This document shows, piece after piece, positions 6,652 through 12,264 of a stretch of DNA of 12,264 nt (within the stretch, counting starts at the first letter, position 1; each line of letters starts with the position of its first letter). The notes beneath the pieces were generated by a model. It ran no database searches. It had not been told where the DNA came from and saw nothing but the letters and a program-made list of their open reading frames with translations. Made by a program: the position numbers and the translations under genes. The DNA lies in NCBI GenBank assembly GCA_030618325.1, contig JAUXDP010000071.1, forward strand, positions 1 through 12,264, read 5' to 3'. This stretch comes from Methylococcaceae bacterium (lineage in GTDB: Bacteria > Pseudomonadota > Gammaproteobacteria > Methylococcales > Methylomonadaceae).

Positions 6652-8796
6652 ATGCTAAAAAAAATACTACACGCCCTGCTCACACTATTGTTTAGAATTG
6701 AAGTAAAAGGACTGGAACACTATGATGCGGCAGGCAAACGAGTATTAATCATTTCAAATCACACCTCATTTCTTGACCCGTTGTTACTCGGTGTTTTTTT
6801 ACCAGATGACATCACTTTTGCTATCAACACCCACATTTCACGATCACCCTGGATTAAGCCTTTTCTTCGTTTATCAAAGGTTTTTGTCCTGGACCCAACT
6901 CAACCTTTATCTCTTAAGTCGCTGATTCATCATTTAAAAACGGATAAAAAAACTGTTATCTTCCCCGAAGGACGTATTACCGTCACCGGTTCGCTGATGA
7001 AAATCTACGATGGTACCGGGATGGTTGCCGATAGAGCAGATGCAATGATTCTACCCATTCGAATCGATGGCGCCGAATTCACCCATTTCTCACGATTAAA
7101 AAAAATCGTCCGTCAAAGAATGTTTCCCAAAATCACCATTACTATTCTTCCGCCCACCCAGGTTGCGGCTCCGAAGGAACTAAGAGGAAAACAACGACGG
7201 CATTATAATGGTCGTATACTGTCCGATATCATGACCAACCTGGCATTTACGACCAGCCATTATCAGCAAACTATTTTTGCCAAATTACTACAGGCTCGTA
7301 TTATTCATGGGGGCAAACATATCGTTGCAAACGATCTTGAACGCACCCCACTTTCCTATAACCGCCTGATAACCCGAACCATTGCTATTGGCAATGCATT
7401 AAAAAAAATAAGCGAATCCGGTGAAAATTTAGGCGTGTTATTGCCTAATTCTACAAAAACACTCTGTGTCGTATTGGGTATTCAGCTATATGGCAGAGTA
7501 CCGGCTATGCTGAATTATTCTATTGGCTCTACAGGAATGCTCTCAGCATGTCATACTGCTAAAATCAAAACCGTTTTAACCTCCAGACGATTTATTGACC
7601 TTGGTAAATTAACCGAAGAGGCGGAACACTTAAGCCAGCATTTAAACCTAGTCTACTTGGAGGACCTAGCCAGCAACATCACCGGATTAGATAAGCTAAG
7701 AGCGTTCTGGCAATGCAAAACTGCTAACTCCTGGTATAACAAAGCAGAATTAGACCCTCATCATCCTGCGGTCATTTTATTTACCTCCGGTACTGAGGGA
7801 TCACCAAAAGGAGTGGTACTTTCACATCAAAATATTCTGGCTAATCATGAACAAGTTGCCTCTAGAATCAATTTTAATGCCCAAGATATCGTATTTAATT
7901 TCTTACCCATGTTTCATTCCTTTGGTTTTACCGTGGGTACCCTGCTACCAATAATGCATGGCATGACCACTTTCTTTTACCCTTCCCCACTGCATTACAG
8001 CATTATTCCTGAAATCGCCTATGAAAAAAATGCCACGATTATGTTTGGCACCAATACATTTCTGGCCGCCTATGGAAAAAAAGCGCACCCTTACGATTTT
8101 TATAAAATTCGCTACGTAGTTGCTGGTGCTGAAAAACTGCAAGATAATGTCCGCCAACTCTGGTCGGATAAATTTGGCATCCGAATTCTTGAAGGTTATG
8201 GTGCGACAGAAACTAGCCCTGTTGCAGCGGTGAATACTCCTATTGAAAATAAAATAGGTTCTGTCGGACGATTAATGCCCAGCATGAAATACCAACTGGA
8301 AGCTGTTCCTGGCATAGAAGATGCGGGAAAATTACATCTAGCCGGTCCCAATATTATGCTGGGATATTTATTGGCTGATAACCCTGGGAAACTGGTGCCT
8401 CCCGAATCTACTTATGGCAAAGGCTGGTATGATACTGGGGATATTGTCCACATCGATGAAGATGGCTTTGTCAGTATTCAGGGAAGAAGCAAACGCTTTG
8501 CCAAAATCAGTGGCGAAATGGTTTCATTAGCTGCTACAGAACAGATCGTTGCCGACATCTGGCCGGAGCACCAACATGCTGTAGTTAGCCTACCCGATGA
8601 AAGAAAAGGAGAGCAGTTAGTGTTATTGACTACCTATAAAGATCCAACCATCAAAGAACTCATCGCAAAAGCGAAAGGCATAGCAGCCATCAATCTACCC
8701 AGAAAGTTTGTAGAAGTAGATAAAGTGCCAGTTATGGCAACGGGAAAGACAAATTATATTGAAGCAACTGAGTTGGCAAAACAAAAATTGGCATGA
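6652..8796 (+). CDS. aas: Bifunctional 2-acylglycerophosphoethanolamine acyltransferase / acyl-ACP synthetase
   Basis: This inner-membrane enzyme ligates free fatty acid to acyl carrier protein using ATP and transfers the acyl group to lysophosphatidylethanolamine, repairing phospholipid. At 714 residues it is close to E. coli Aas (about 719) and co-linear with it. The N-terminal PlsC-like half (about 1-195) has the HX4D motif (NHTSFLD, His37 and Asp42), FPEGR (104-108) and TGSLMKIYDG. The C-terminal AMP-forming half (about 215-714) has the ATP loop TSGTEGSPKG (378-387), GYGATE (515-520), YDTGD (593-597), GRSKRFAKISGEMVS (611-625) and the A10 lysine in MATGKTNY (Lys699). All expected catalytic motifs are present, so both activities should be retained. 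The stop overlaps the lplT start (ATGA). The Shine-Dalgarno is weak (AGAGAA before the ATG). It probably runs from the promoter at 6532-6560. Confidence 0.95.
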   Translation: MLKKILHALLTLLFRIEVKGLEHYDAAGKRVLIISNHTSFLDPLLLGVFLPDDITFAINTHISRSPWIKPFLRLSKVFVLDPTQPLSLKSLIHHLKTDKKTVIFPEGRITVTGSLMKIYDGTGMVADRADAMILPIRIDGAEFTHFSRLKKIVRQRMFPKITITILPPTQVAAPKELRGKQRRHYNGRILSDIMTNLAFTTSHYQQTIFAKLLQARIIHGGKHIVANDLERTPLSYNRLITRTIAIGNALKKISESGENLGVLLPNSTKTLCVVLGIQLYGRVPAMLNYSIGSTGMLSACHTAKIKTVLTSRRFIDLGKLTEEAEHLSQHLNLVYLEDLASNITGLDKLRAFWQCKTANSWYNKAELDPHHPAVILFTSGTEGSPKGVVLSHQNILANHEQVASRINFNAQDIVFNFLPMFHSFGFTVGTLLPIMHGMTTFFYPSPLHYSIIPEIAYEKNATIMFGTNTFLAAYGKKAHPYDFYKIRYVVAGAEKLQDNVRQLWSDKFGIRILEGYGATETSPVAAVNTPIENKIGSVGRLMPSMKYQLEAVPGIEDAGKLHLAGPNIMLGYLLADNPGKLVPPESTYGKGWYDTGDIVHIDEDGFVSIQGRSKRFAKISGEMVSLAATEQIVADIWPEHQHAVVSLPDERKGEQLVLLTTYKDPTIKELIAKAKGIAAINLPRKFVEVDKVPVMATGKTNYIEATELAKQKLA

Positions 8797-9956
8797 ACAG
8801 AAAAATTTATCTCTTGTTGGCTTGTCAATTTTTATCGGCTTTTGCCGATAATGCTATCTTGTTTACGGTTATTGCCATTGTCATGCAATCCCAGCAACTG
8901 GCTTCTTGGTATATCCCCGCCTTGCAAAGCGTATTTCTGATTGCTTTTGTTTTCCTGGCTCCCTGGGTCGGCGCCATTGCCGATCAACATGCTAAATCTC
9001 GAGTATTATTGACCGCTAATATAATAAAAGCACTAGGTGCTGCTCTATTATTAATCAATGTTGAACCTTTAATCGCTTACATGGTAGTTGGCGTTGGAGC
9101 AGCAATTTTCAGTCCTGCCAAATATGGTATTTTGCCCGAATTAGCCGGCAATGATTTGCTGGTTAAAGCCAATAGCTGGATAGAAGGTTCTACCATTCTG
9201 GCTATTTTGTCTGGCATGGCCGTAGGCGCACAACTGGCTGATTACTCGGTACCCTTGGCTTTAAGTTTCACTGTTGGGTTATTTCTAGTATCCGCAGCGA
9301 CAACGCTATTTTTACCTGCCCACATCAGCAAAAAAACCAAGCAAGGTTCGCAGATCTTTAATTTTTATCAGCAAATAAAACAGTTTTTAGTTACCCCTCG
9401 CTCACGGTTCGCCATCCTGGGCGGTTCACTTTTCTGGGCTTCCGCAGCTACATTGAGGGTCATTATTGTTGCCTGGGCACCACTGATTCTGTACGTAAAA
9501 AACGCGACCGAGATTGCAAATTTAACACTATTTCTAGCTATTGGAATTATTGTAGGCTCTGCTTTGGTTCCTCGCATCATACCACTGGAGCATTTGCGCA
9601 GGGTACGCTTTCCAGCTGCGCTGATGGCAGTGTTTATTATCGTGTTGGGTTTTGCTGATTCACTTTGGCCCTCCCGGATAATATTATTTATTATCGGTAC
9701 AGCAGGTGGGATGTTTATCGTGCCAATCAATGCGGCATTACAGGAACTGGGACATAAAAGTATCGGTAGTGGCGGGGCAGTTGCCTTGCAAAATTTTTTC
9801 CAGAATTTTGCGATGCTGACCGCTGTAGGTATTTATACCTACGCCGCGGCACAGAACACTAGCCCAGTATCCGCGATGCTAGTTTTAGGAGGCTGTTTAT
9901 TTATTGCTACGTTTATTATTTCTATGCATCTACCTGACCCGCCCAGCCCCGAATAA
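8793..9956 (+). CDS. lplT: Lysophospholipid transporter LplT (MFS)
   Basis: This 387-residue major facilitator protein, predicted to have about 12 transmembrane helices, flips lysophospholipids from the periplasmic to the cytoplasmic leaflet for re-acylation by Aas. It matches E. coli LplT in length (about 397) and in signature stretches: QFLSAFADNAILF (12-24), MFS motif A GAIADQHAKSR (60-70), VGVGAAIFSPAKYGIL (99-114), VKANSWIEGSTI, GGSLFWASAATLR and the late GGAVALQNFFQN. It begins in a 4-bp ATGA overlap with aas, so translation is coupled and the two products are made together, as expected for partners. The order aas-lplT is the reverse of the E. coli arrangement. Its last 35 bp overlap the convergent TetR gene. 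Confidence 0.95.
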   Translation: MNRKIYLLLACQFLSAFADNAILFTVIAIVMQSQQLASWYIPALQSVFLIAFVFLAPWVGAIADQHAKSRVLLTANIIKALGAALLLINVEPLIAYMVVGVGAAIFSPAKYGILPELAGNDLLVKANSWIEGSTILAILSGMAVGAQLADYSVPLALSFTVGLFLVSAATTLFLPAHISKKTKQGSQIFNFYQQIKQFLVTPRSRFAILGGSLFWASAATLRVIIVAWAPLILYVKNATEIANLTLFLAIGIIVGSALVPRIIPLEHLRRVRFPAALMAVFIIVLGFADSLWPSRIILFIIGTAGGMFIVPINAALQELGHKSIGSGGAVALQNFFQNFAMLTAVGIYTYAAAQNTSPVSAMLVLGGCLFIATFIISMHLPDPPSPE

Positions 9957-10530
9957 AGTTTTCAACCAGCAACACTATATTATTTTCTACATCTTTTATT
10001 CCTACATCATCAAGGGTGTTGGTTAAAGACAAAATGCATATACCATGAACGCCGCTCCAGATCGCTCTTGCTGCAGATCGGGTTTCTGATTGATCAACAT
10101 CAGGAGCGAGCAGCCCGAGTAATTTCTCAACTCTGACAAAAGCTTGATCAACCTTTTCCTGATACCAAACGGGTATGGATTCATCATCAGGCAAACGATG
10201 CTCAAAAATCATACTCCAGAGACTATAATTCTGACTGGCAAATTCCAGATAGCTTTTGGCTAGTTTTAATACTCGTTCTTGTGGCGCACATTCTGGTGTT
10301 TTTTCATCTAGCTGGTCGCCTAGTTCATCCAGAGTTCGTGCCTTTACATGCATGATTAAATCACCCATATTGGTGAAAACCATGTAGATACTGCCAACTG
10401 TATAGCCAATTTCCAACGCAATCCTGCGTACTTTCAGGGCAGCAAATCCTTCTTCAATAACAATGGTTCTCGCTGCTTCCAGCACCATGTTTTTGATCTC
10501 TTCGAGACTGTGATCACTTCGTCTTGCCAT
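9922..10530 (-). CDS. TetR/AcrR-family transcriptional regulator
   Basis: This 202-residue protein has a TetR-type N-terminal DNA-binding domain (about 9-57). The helix-turn-helix includes LKVRRIALEIGYTVGSIYMVF (about 32-52), with a typical EAARTIVIEEGFAAL first helix. The all-helical C-terminal ligand and dimer domain carries WSGVHG (158-163), resembling the WHG-type TetR C-terminal domain. It should repress its targets until a small molecule binds; the ligand is not predictable. The gene converges on lplT, overlapping it by 35 bp, and is divergent from the Nif3 gene across 65 bp. Autoregulation, or control of the Nif3-hydrolase pair or of aas-lplT, is possible, but no clear operator palindrome is seen in the 65-bp gap. 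The ATG at 10530 is the natural start; an AGGA lies about 15 nt upstream. Confidence 0.92.
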   Translation of the reverse strand: MARRSDHSLEEIKNMVLEAARTIVIEEGFAALKVRRIALEIGYTVGSIYMVFTNMGDLIMHVKARTLDELGDQLDEKTPECAPQERVLKLAKSYLEFASQNYSLWSMIFEHRLPDDESIPVWYQEKVDQAFVRVEKLLGLLAPDVDQSETRSAARAIWSGVHGICILSLTNTLDDVGIKDVENNIVLLVENFIRGWAGQVDA

Positions 10531-10595
10531 CTTATTATTCTATTCCTGAAAAGTTGCTCTTTATTTTATCCTTATTGAGTCGTATTATCTCCCTT
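10531..10595. promoter_or_regulatory. Divergent promoter region between the TetR gene and the Nif3-family gene
   Basis: This 65-bp AT-rich gap must hold at least part of the promoters for two divergent genes. On the minus strand GATAAT (10584-10589) is a good -10; TTGCTG 18 bp upstream, inside the Nif3 coding start, is a weak -35. On the plus strand TATTAT (10583-10588) is -10-like but only 7 bp before the Nif3 ATG, which would give an essentially leaderless transcript. A 12-bp match to the phage T7 promoter core, TAATACGACTCA on the minus strand, covers 10576-10587. Confidence 0.4.
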
Positions 10596-11363
10596 ATGGA
10601 CATACATCAGCAACAGCTTAATCAATATTTGCAAACTTTACTTAACCCGGATTCTTTCAATGACTATTGCCCCAATGGTTTGCAAATTGAAGGCACTGAA
10701 AAAATTGAGAAAATTGCTTTTGCAGTTTCAGCTACCAAAGATTCAATTTCTAAAGCAGTTGCCCAACATTCGGATGCATTAATAGTACATCATGGATTGT
10801 TTTGGAAATTCCACGGCGCTCGAACACTGACCGGTGCTTTTGGACGACGAATATTTCCGCTAGTCAAAAATAACATTAATCTATTCGCCTATCACCTGCC
10901 GTTGGATGCGCATTCTATTGTGGGTAATGCGGTCACACTAGGTAATAAAATTGGTTTGCAGCAACAACAACCTTTTGGTGACTACAAAGGCTCGCCAACA
11001 GGTATCAAGGGTCTATTAGGAGACCCCTTGCCAGCCAAGGAAATAGCTATCAAACTTGAATCCATCCTACGCCACAATATCATCCTGGCATCACCGGATG
11101 ACCAGCAATTAATCAGTTCAATGGGTATCATTACAGGCGGGGCAAATAGTGACTGGCTACTGGCGGCGCAAGAAGGACTTGACGCTTATATTACCGGTGA
11201 AATTTCCGAACACGACTGGCATGAAAGCCAGGAGAACAATATCCACATGTTTGCCGGAGGTCATCACGCCACTGAACAATTCGGCATTCAGGCGCTAATG
11301 CAAAAAACCCAAGAACAATTCTCCATAGAATGCATCTATATTGATAGTAACAACCCAGCATGA
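10596..11363 (+). CDS. Nif3-like dinuclear metal-centre protein (YbgI family)
   Basis: This 255-residue protein of the Nif3/YbgI family resembles E. coli YbgI (about 247 residues) along its length: DYCPNGLQIEG (23-33), ALIVHHGLFWK (61-71), INLFAYHLPLDAH (94-106), ITGEISEH (199-206) and GGHHATE (221-227). Inferred ligands for the two metals are His65, His66, Asp104, His223 and Glu227, all present. The physiological substrate of the family is unsettled; GTP cyclohydrolase and hydrolase proposals exist. The frame is open upstream to a TTG at 10524, inside the TetR gene. I chose the ATG at 10596 because the protein then aligns with the family start and avoids that overlap. No Shine-Dalgarno precedes this ATG. 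The stop overlaps the hydrolase start (ATGA). Confidence 0.92.
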   Translation: MDIHQQQLNQYLQTLLNPDSFNDYCPNGLQIEGTEKIEKIAFAVSATKDSISKAVAQHSDALIVHHGLFWKFHGARTLTGAFGRRIFPLVKNNINLFAYHLPLDAHSIVGNAVTLGNKIGLQQQQPFGDYKGSPTGIKGLLGDPLPAKEIAIKLESILRHNIILASPDDQQLISSMGIITGGANSDWLLAAQEGLDAYITGEISEHDWHESQENNIHMFAGGHHATEQFGIQALMQKTQEQFSIECIYIDSNNPA

Positions 11364-12025
11364 AAACAGAAAACCATACTCTACTCATAAACGACAAGGA
11401 CAGCATATCATCTGTCTGGTTATATCCTGACAGTTATCAGAGTGCCATAATTATTGCTCACGGTGCTGGTAACGGTATGAATTCTGCATTCATCAGTTAT
11501 CTGCATGAGACAATTGCCGAGCAAAATATTCTGAGTATTAAATTTAACTTTCCATATATGGAGCAAGAAAAAAAAGCTCCGAACCGGCCAGCCGTTTTGG
11601 AAGCAACCTGGCAAAAAATGATTGAAGCCGTACTGGAAAAAACCAATTTATCTTCAGAACAAATTTTCCTGTCCGGAAAAAGCATGGGTGGCCGTTATGC
11701 CTCAATGATTGCCGCCAAGCAACAGTATGCAGGGGTAATTCTATTTGGTTATCCTCTCCACGCTCCGGGTAAATCCTTAACTCCCCGAATAGAACACTTT
11801 TCATCAATTCAATGTCCCTCACTTTTTTTTCAGGGTACGCGAGACTCTTTATGTCAGTTAGATAAGTTGCAGGAAAGCCTAAAAGAATTAGCGCAGCCTT
11901 CTAAACTGCTTATTATCGAAGGCGGCGATCATTCTTTCAAAACCCTCAAACGTCTAAATCGCACCGAAGAATCGGTATGGCAGGAAATTGTTCAGGCTAC
12001 GACTGCCTGGATTCATGGAAATTAG
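11360..12025 (+). CDS. Small alpha/beta hydrolase (KANL3/TEX30-like)
   Basis: This 221-residue cytosolic alpha/beta hydrolase has an oxyanion-type HGAGNGMNS (34-42), FNFPYMEQ (62-69), the nucleophile elbow GKSMGG (106-111, Ser108), an acid in FQGTRDSL (Asp162) and the catalytic His in GGDHSF (His191). The pattern HGAG...GKSMGG...GTRD...GGDHSF fits the bacterial KANL3/TEX30-like hydrolases; the substrate is unknown. The catalytic triad is complete, and there is no signal peptide. It starts in an ATGA overlap with the Nif3-family gene, so the two are co-translated and may share a metabolic context. The gene contains an A8 run (11568-11575) and a T8 run (11823-11830), both potential slippage sites. 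It converges on the OmpA-like gene with a 52-bp gap holding no clear terminator. Confidence 0.88.
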   Translation: MKTENHTLLINDKDSISSVWLYPDSYQSAIIIAHGAGNGMNSAFISYLHETIAEQNILSIKFNFPYMEQEKKAPNRPAVLEATWQKMIEAVLEKTNLSSEQIFLSGKSMGGRYASMIAAKQQYAGVILFGYPLHAPGKSLTPRIEHFSSIQCPSLFFQGTRDSLCQLDKLQESLKELAQPSKLLIIEGGDHSFKTLKRLNRTEESVWQEIVQATTAWIHGN

Positions 12026-12077
12026 AGGCTGTCTGGTCAAAAAAATCGGCAGCATCAAGTAATAAAAACCTTACGAT

Positions 12078-12264
12078 TTAACCACCAAAACTAATCTCCA
12101 CTCGCCTGTTCTTAGACCGGCCTTTAGGTGTTCTGTTACTTTTAATCGGTCTGCTTTCACCAAACGCTTTTACCAATATTTGATTATGTGGCACACCCTG
12201 GCTTTCAAGATAACGCTTAATAACATTACCTCGTTTTCGAGAAACTTTTTTATTACTAAACTTA
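12078..12264 (-). CDS. OmpA-family C-terminal domain protein, fragment (5' end outside window)
   Basis: On the minus strand an open frame enters at the right edge and runs 61 codons to a TAA at 12078-12080. The visible sequence is the end of an OmpA-like peptidoglycan-binding domain: VSRKRGNVIKRYLESQGV, then QILVKAFGESRPI, SNRTPKGRSKNRRVEI and a short tail SFGG. The R...V..YL..GV, FGES.P and N.T..GR..NRRVEI pattern is diagnostic for the C-terminal half of the fold, which holds cell-envelope proteins to the murein. The preceding part is outside the window, so it could be an OmpA porin, a Pal-like lipoprotein, a MotB-like stator or another OmpA-fused protein. No frameshift is seen in the visible part. 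Confidence 0.88.
   Translation of the reverse strand, partial: KFSNKKVSRKRGNVIKRYLESQGVPHNQILVKAFGESRPIKSNRTPKGRSKNRRVEISFGG

Noticed and set aside
9368..9730. Open frame of 120 codons on the minus strand inside lplT
   Set aside because: It is fully antisense to a well-conserved membrane protein gene, and its product resembles no family I know.
10524..10595. Upstream TTG start at 10524 for the Nif3-family protein
   Set aside because: It would overlap the start of the divergent TetR gene and add 24 residues not present in YbgI-type proteins; the ATG at 10596 matches the family length.
12026..12077. GCTG/CAGC pairing between the hydrolase and OmpA-like genes as a bidirectional terminator
   Set aside because: The stem is 4 bp with an 18-nt loop, too weak to call.

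Overview
The window reads as ordinary chromosomal DNA of a Gram-negative gammaproteobacterium with a fairly AT-rich genome. The evidence is a fused Aas acyltransferase/acyl-ACP synthetase next to the LplT lysophospholipid flippase, an OmpA-type C-terminal domain, a sigma-54 activator, a CHASE2-PAS-GGDEF-EAL protein and a TIGR04073-type (exosortase-system-associated) secreted protein. The genus cannot be named from this sequence alone. I see no tRNA, rRNA, CRISPR array, insertion sequence or prophage gene. Genes are densely packed and four neighbouring pairs are joined by 4-bp ATGA overlaps or near-contact.

Layout. (1) 1-1246, plus strand: the tail of a sigma-54-dependent activator, cut by the window edge, overlaps an HDOD-domain gene. 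(2) 1247-1776, plus: a short intergenic region with a good extended -10 promoter and an inverted repeat, then a small secreted TIGR04073-family protein. (3) 6305-1803, minus: a two-gene unit of a periplasmic LysM-FecR-repeat protein followed 6 bp later by a membrane CHASE2-PAS-GGDEF-EAL protein. (4) 6306-6651: a 346-bp divergent intergenic region with a palindrome, a consensus-like sigma-70 promoter and a 5'-UTR hairpin. (5) 6652-9956, plus: aas-lplT, an ATGA-coupled pair for taking up and re-acylating lysophospholipid. (6) 10530-9922, minus: a TetR-family regulator converging on and overlapping lplT. (7) 10596-12025, plus: a Nif3/YbgI-family metal protein ATGA-coupled to a small KANL3/TEX30-like alpha/beta hydrolase. 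(8) 12264-12078, minus: the C-terminus of an OmpA-like peptidoglycan-binding protein, cut by the window edge.

How the genes fit together. Two themes appear. One is envelope sensing and second-messenger signalling: sigma-54 activator, HDOD protein, LysM/FecR plus CHASE2 c-di-GMP enzyme, TIGR04073 protein and OmpA-like protein. The other is membrane phospholipid repair (aas-lplT). The most interesting unit is the LysM-FecR/CHASE2-GGDEF-EAL pair, which looks like a periplasm-to-c-di-GMP signalling module whose ligand is unknown. No wholly novel system is evident. Most genes belong to recognisable families, although several (TIGR04073, FecR-LysM, Nif3, the KANL3-like hydrolase) have poorly understood functions.
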